This document shows positions 6,573 to 9,129 of a DNA stretch of 9,129 bases, piece by piece. The position numbers were made by a program, and so were the translations under genes. This DNA is from Bacillota bacterium (GTDB taxonomy: Bacteria > Bacillota > Clostridia > DSM-8532), in contig JAEWSN010000050.1 in NCBI GenBank assembly GCA_023459915.1, positions 1 to 9,129 on the forward strand, in the 5' to 3' direction. Numbering within the stretch: position 1 is the first letter of the stretch; each line of letters opens with the position of its first letter. The notes below the pieces were generated by a model. That model made no database searches, was not told the origin of the DNA, and saw nothing but the letters and a program-made list of their open reading frames with translations.

Positions 6573-8453
6573 CTATTTCAGACCGGCGAAGACGAACACC
6601 GCCGGCGCGTTCCAGTTGATCGCAACCTCGTTGGTGGAATAGGAGGTGACATCGTCCACATAACAGGCAGCGGGCGGCAATCCCTCACAGGCAGCCTTGA
6701 CGGCCGGATCCTGCAGTGCGCCGTTGGGCCCGCCAGCCACCATGCCCGGCACCGGCGCCATGGTCTTGTCCGCCAGGGTTGGCCGGTGGTGGGGCTTTTT
6801 GACGGTTTTGGTGCCAAAGCCCGTCACATAGCACTGTCCGAGCACATTGTGCCCCAGCAGGTAATGTCGGGTCGATTCCGCAGCGGCCATCCATTTCGGA
6901 TCCGGCGAAAGCCGATGGGCCACCAGCAGCTGCACCGCCCGGTTCAGCACGCCGGCATTGCTTCCCCATCCGTATTCCGACGCGCCGAGGGAGGATCCAT
7001 AGGTGTCCGTGCCGACGTGCGCGCGTGCGTTCTCCGCGTCTGCCAGCCATTTCTCCCGCAGGCCGTCCGCAACAACGGGATCCCGTGATTCCCAGGCGCT
7101 CATCAGATAGGCCATGCTGCCGAATCCGCTGACCTCCTGCCAACCAAGGCCTGTCCACGACAGCCCGCCCCCGGCAAAGGCCACACGCACCGCATCGCCA
7201 TACACGGTCTCCCCTGTGGTGCGGTACAACTCCGACGCCGCCCAGAACCGCTCGTCCCGGTCGTCATGGTCCCCATACTCTCCGGTCTGCATGCCCATGG
7301 GGTTGGAAAAGCCCGGCGCGCCGTCATAGGACGCGAGCCAGGCCCACGCTTTTTCCGCGGCAGCCAGGCATTCGGCGGAAAACGCCTCATCCAAAGGGCG
7401 GAACACGCGCGCCGACATGGCCATCACGGCAGCGAAATCCGCAGTGGCGGTGCTGGAGATGGGTGAAAAATACATCTGCAACAGATCGTGCTCCGGCATT
7501 ACGGTCAGGGAGGCGAAGTTCACGGCGCTCAGCTTGTGGTATACCCCACCGGTTTGGGCGTCCTGCATCCGCAGCAACCACTGCAGCGCGTACCGCGCCT
7601 CATCCAGGATGTCCGGCACGCCATTGCCGCTCTCCGGGATGCCGGACCCGTCGTCGAACGCGTCCGGATACATTTCCCAGGCGAGCAGCAGATCCGCCAG
7701 GGAAACCGCCGTGTTCACCGAATATCTTCCGTAATCGCCGGCATCGTGCCATCCCCCCGGCGCAGCCCAGGTTCTGGTGTCATCGCCGAAGACCGCCCCC
7801 TCTCCCGGATGGCAGGCGTTGTGCGCCCATTCGCCGGCATAAGCGGGTTCAAGTGCCATGCCGCACCGCTGGAAATAGAAAAACTTCAGCACCGCGGCAT
7901 CCACGCCCGCGTAGACATCCTCCGCAATCGTGAACGGATAGGAGCCGCCGACCCCTTCCACCACCAGGCGGTACTCTCCCGGCGTCCCAAACGCGCTGAA
8001 ATCCGCCAGACAGATCTCCCCGCCCGTCACCGAATCCGGGACAGGCTCGGCAAGACTTCCCATGTAAACGCTGGGGCCTCCGGCGGCGGGGACCAGGTGA
8101 AAAACGGTTCCCGTTCCGGCAACCACAGCTTGTTTGACATCTTCCGGTCTGTAGCCCACCTGATTGAGCCGGATGAGCTTCGTCTCCTCCCAGACCGGCG
8201 GAGTGCCGGGTTCGGGCACCCCGGGCCGTCCGGCGGAGGCCGCGTCCGTCGCACCGTCAGCGGAATCCGCCGCGCCTGCTGTTGCGTCGGGCGTCTCCGA
8301 TGCCGGCGCCGCGATCCCGGAGGGGGCCGCGCCGGTCGACGGGGGTGCGTCCGGCCCCGTGCCCACCGTTTGCGCGCATCCGGAAAGGCCTGCGGCGAGG
8401 ACAGTCACCATCAGCAGTCCAGCCAGTTTTCGGGTCATTGTGCTCCAGTTCAT
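6573..8453 (-). CDS. GH9 endoglucanase, lipoprotein with N-terminal Ig-like (CelD_N) domain
   Basis: This 626-residue protein should hydrolyse beta-1,4-glucan by inversion. A lipoprotein signal is clear: basic residues R8-K9, a hydrophobic stretch, then lipobox L-S-G-C with Cys26 as the lipidated residue. An Ala/Asp/Gly/Pro-rich linker follows (about 27-90), then an Ig-like CelD_N domain (about 92-178, opening R-L-N-Q-V-G-Y), then the GH9 (alpha/alpha)6 domain. The GH9 motifs are intact: G-G-W-H-D-A-G-D-Y-G-R-Y with Asp237 and Asp240 (the base and its partner), G-F-G then P-H-H-R near 545-557, and the C-terminal S-T-N-E-V-A-I-N-W-N-A-P with Glu609 as the expected general acid. There is no dockerin or carbohydrate-binding module, so it is a membrane-tethered rather than a cellulosomal enzyme. 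I chose ATG 8453: AAGGGAG at 8469-8463 is 9 nt upstream; the reading from 8489 adds 12 residues that would spoil the signal peptide. The gene appears to be monocistronic. Xyloglucan or cello-oligosaccharide substrates remain possible. Confidence 0.95.
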   Translation of the reverse strand: MNWSTMTRKLAGLLMVTVLAAGLSGCAQTVGTGPDAPPSTGAAPSGIAAPASETPDATAGAADSADGATDAASAGRPGVPEPGTPPVWEETKLIRLNQVGYRPEDVKQAVVAGTGTVFHLVPAAGGPSVYMGSLAEPVPDSVTGGEICLADFSAFGTPGEYRLVVEGVGGSYPFTIAEDVYAGVDAAVLKFFYFQRCGMALEPAYAGEWAHNACHPGEGAVFGDDTRTWAAPGGWHDAGDYGRYSVNTAVSLADLLLAWEMYPDAFDDGSGIPESGNGVPDILDEARYALQWLLRMQDAQTGGVYHKLSAVNFASLTVMPEHDLLQMYFSPISSTATADFAAVMAMSARVFRPLDEAFSAECLAAAEKAWAWLASYDGAPGFSNPMGMQTGEYGDHDDRDERFWAASELYRTTGETVYGDAVRVAFAGGGLSWTGLGWQEVSGFGSMAYLMSAWESRDPVVADGLREKWLADAENARAHVGTDTYGSSLGASEYGWGSNAGVLNRAVQLLVAHRLSPDPKWMAAAESTRHYLLGHNVLGQCYVTGFGTKTVKKPHHRPTLADKTMAPVPGMVAGGPNGALQDPAVKAACEGLPPAACYVDDVTSYSTNEVAINWNAPAVFVFAGLK

Positions 8454-8500
8454 GCAATTCCGCTCCCTTATAAGTTTCGTCCATCCCATTCGGCATCAAT

Positions 8501-8509
8501 ATCATACCA
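8501..8509 (-). promoter_or_regulatory. Extended -10 promoter for the GH9 gene
   Basis: On the minus strand TGGTATGAT (8509-8501) is an extended -10 element: TG, one base, then TATGAT (5 of 6). No convincing -35 is seen at 16-18 nt upstream. Transcription would start near 8495, giving a leader of about 40 nt that includes the AAGGGAG ribosome binding site. Confidence 0.5.
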
Positions 8510-8527
8510 TGTCGGGCGGCTTCCCCA

Positions 8528-8536
8528 TGCTATAAT
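8528..8536 (+). promoter_or_regulatory. Extended -10 promoter for the rhomboid gene
   Basis: TGCTATAAT (8528-8536) is a perfect extended -10 element (TG, one base, TATAAT). The expected -35 region at about 8508-8514 does not resemble TTGACA, which is normal for extended -10 promoters. Transcription would begin near 8543, leaving a leader of about 73 nt that contains an 11-bp imperfect tandem repeat (CACCGTCATGT at 8551-8561, CACCGCCGTGT at 8562-8572). Confidence 0.6.
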
Positions 8537-8615
8537 GAGAAAAGCCAAATCACCGTCATGTCACCGCCGTGTCGCCAACAGGCCATCCCCGCACAGGCCG
8601 CCGAAAGGAACGCAG

Positions 8616-9129
8616 ATGAGAAAAATCCATTACAACGCGCCGGTCACCCTCACCTTTGCGCTGCTGGCTTTCGGGGTGCTCATTCTTGGCATCCTGACCG
8701 GAGATCGCACCACACAACTGCTGTTTTCCGTCCATCGCGGCAGTCCGGCGGATCCGCTCTTTTATGTGCGGCTCTTTGGACATGTGCTCGGTCATGCCGG
8801 CTGGAACCACTACTTCGGCAACTTCCTGCTGATCCTGTTGCTGGGTCCGCTGCTCGAGGACCGGTACGGATCCAAAACCCTGTTGCTGATGATGGCCGGA
8901 ACCGCACTGCTGACCGGTCTTTTGCATGTGGCGCTCTTCAATACCGCTGTCATGGGTGCGAGCGGCATCGTCTTCATGATGATCATGCTCAGTGCTTTTG
9001 TCAACATCCGCGCCGGCAGCATTCCGCTGACCGTCATTCTTGTCGCCGCCATTTACATCGGCCGCGAGGTGTACGACGGCATCCTTGCGGTCGACAATGT
9101 CTCCCAGTTCTCCCACATCGCCGGCGGGG
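8616..9129 (+). CDS. Rhomboid-family intramembrane serine protease (C-terminus off right edge)
   Basis: The first 171 residues of a hydrophobic protein are visible before the window ends. Rhomboids cleave membrane-spanning segments of substrate proteins within the bilayer. The core signature is present: H-V-L-G-H-A-G-W-N-H-Y-F-G-N at 56-69 (the conserved His and Asn of the second helix), G-A-S-G at 114-117 with nucleophile Ser116, and F-S-H-I-A-G-G at 165-171 with catalytic His167, so both members of the Ser-His dyad are in the visible part. Membrane spans are suggested at about 10-28, 66-80, 88-108, 113-130 and 137-149. In most rhomboids one span follows or includes the His motif, so only a short tail should be missing. 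The start ATG has AAGGAA at 8605-8610, 5 nt upstream. It is divergent from the GH9 gene and has its own promoter. The substrate cannot be told. Confidence 0.93.
   Translation, partial: MRKIHYNAPVTLTFALLAFGVLILGILTGDRTTQLLFSVHRGSPADPLFYVRLFGHVLGHAGWNHYFGNFLLILLLGPLLEDRYGSKTLLLMMAGTALLTGLLHVALFNTAVMGASGIVFMMIMLSAFVNIRAGSIPLTVILVAAIYIGREVYDGILAVDNVSQFSHIAGG

Noticed and set aside
8556..9116. 186-residue open frame on the minus strand over the rhomboid gene
   Set aside because: The plus strand encodes intact rhomboid motifs (HxxxHxxxNH, GASG, HIAGG). The minus frame is His/Asp/Gln-rich and featureless.

Overview
The window (about 60% G+C by eye) looks like a chromosomal piece of a high-G+C, anaerobic, plant-polymer-using bacterium, most likely a Firmicute of the Clostridia type. 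The reasons are strong AAGGAG/GGGAGG ribosome binding sites, a DUF4003-like protein (a family I know mainly from Firmicutes), a K+-dependent-type membrane pyrophosphatase and a lipoprotein GH9 cellulase. This placement is an inference; there is no rRNA or tRNA to anchor it.

Layout. (1) Positions 1-2922, minus strand: a cytoplasmic GH106-like glycoside hydrolase whose stop codon overlaps the start of a DUF4003-like gene (ATGA overlap) that runs off the left edge. (2) Positions 2923-3336: a 414-nt divergent intergenic region with a hairpin-forming inverted repeat, a perfect 15-bp palindrome and probable promoters facing both ways. (3) Positions 3337-5511, plus: hppA, a membrane ion-translocating pyrophosphatase, with a GTG start. 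(4) Positions 5512-5716: a regulatory-looking spacer with a two-part hairpin lacking a T-run, a degenerate 30-bp direct repeat and a TATAAG -10 box. (5) Positions 5717-6487, plus: a 256-aa protein of unknown function with a visible internal duplication. (6) Positions 6511-6543: a bidirectional terminator between convergent genes, preceded by a 14-bp element that also occurs inside the GH106-like gene. (7) Positions 6573-8453, minus: a GH9 endoglucanase lipoprotein with an N-terminal Ig-like domain. (8) Positions 8454-8615: divergent promoters, both of the extended -10 type. (9) From 8616, plus: a rhomboid-family intramembrane protease that runs off the right edge.

The two glycoside hydrolases suggest a division of labour: the exported GH9 lipoprotein cuts beta-glucan at the cell surface, while the signal-less GH106-like enzyme would act on imported oligosaccharides or glycosides. 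The pyrophosphatase would save energy by coupling PPi hydrolysis to H+ and/or Na+ export, which suits an anaerobe. There is no CRISPR array, insertion sequence, phage gene or RNA gene that I can support. The least explained items are the duplicated unknown protein and the repeats in front of it, and the structured sites upstream of hppA.
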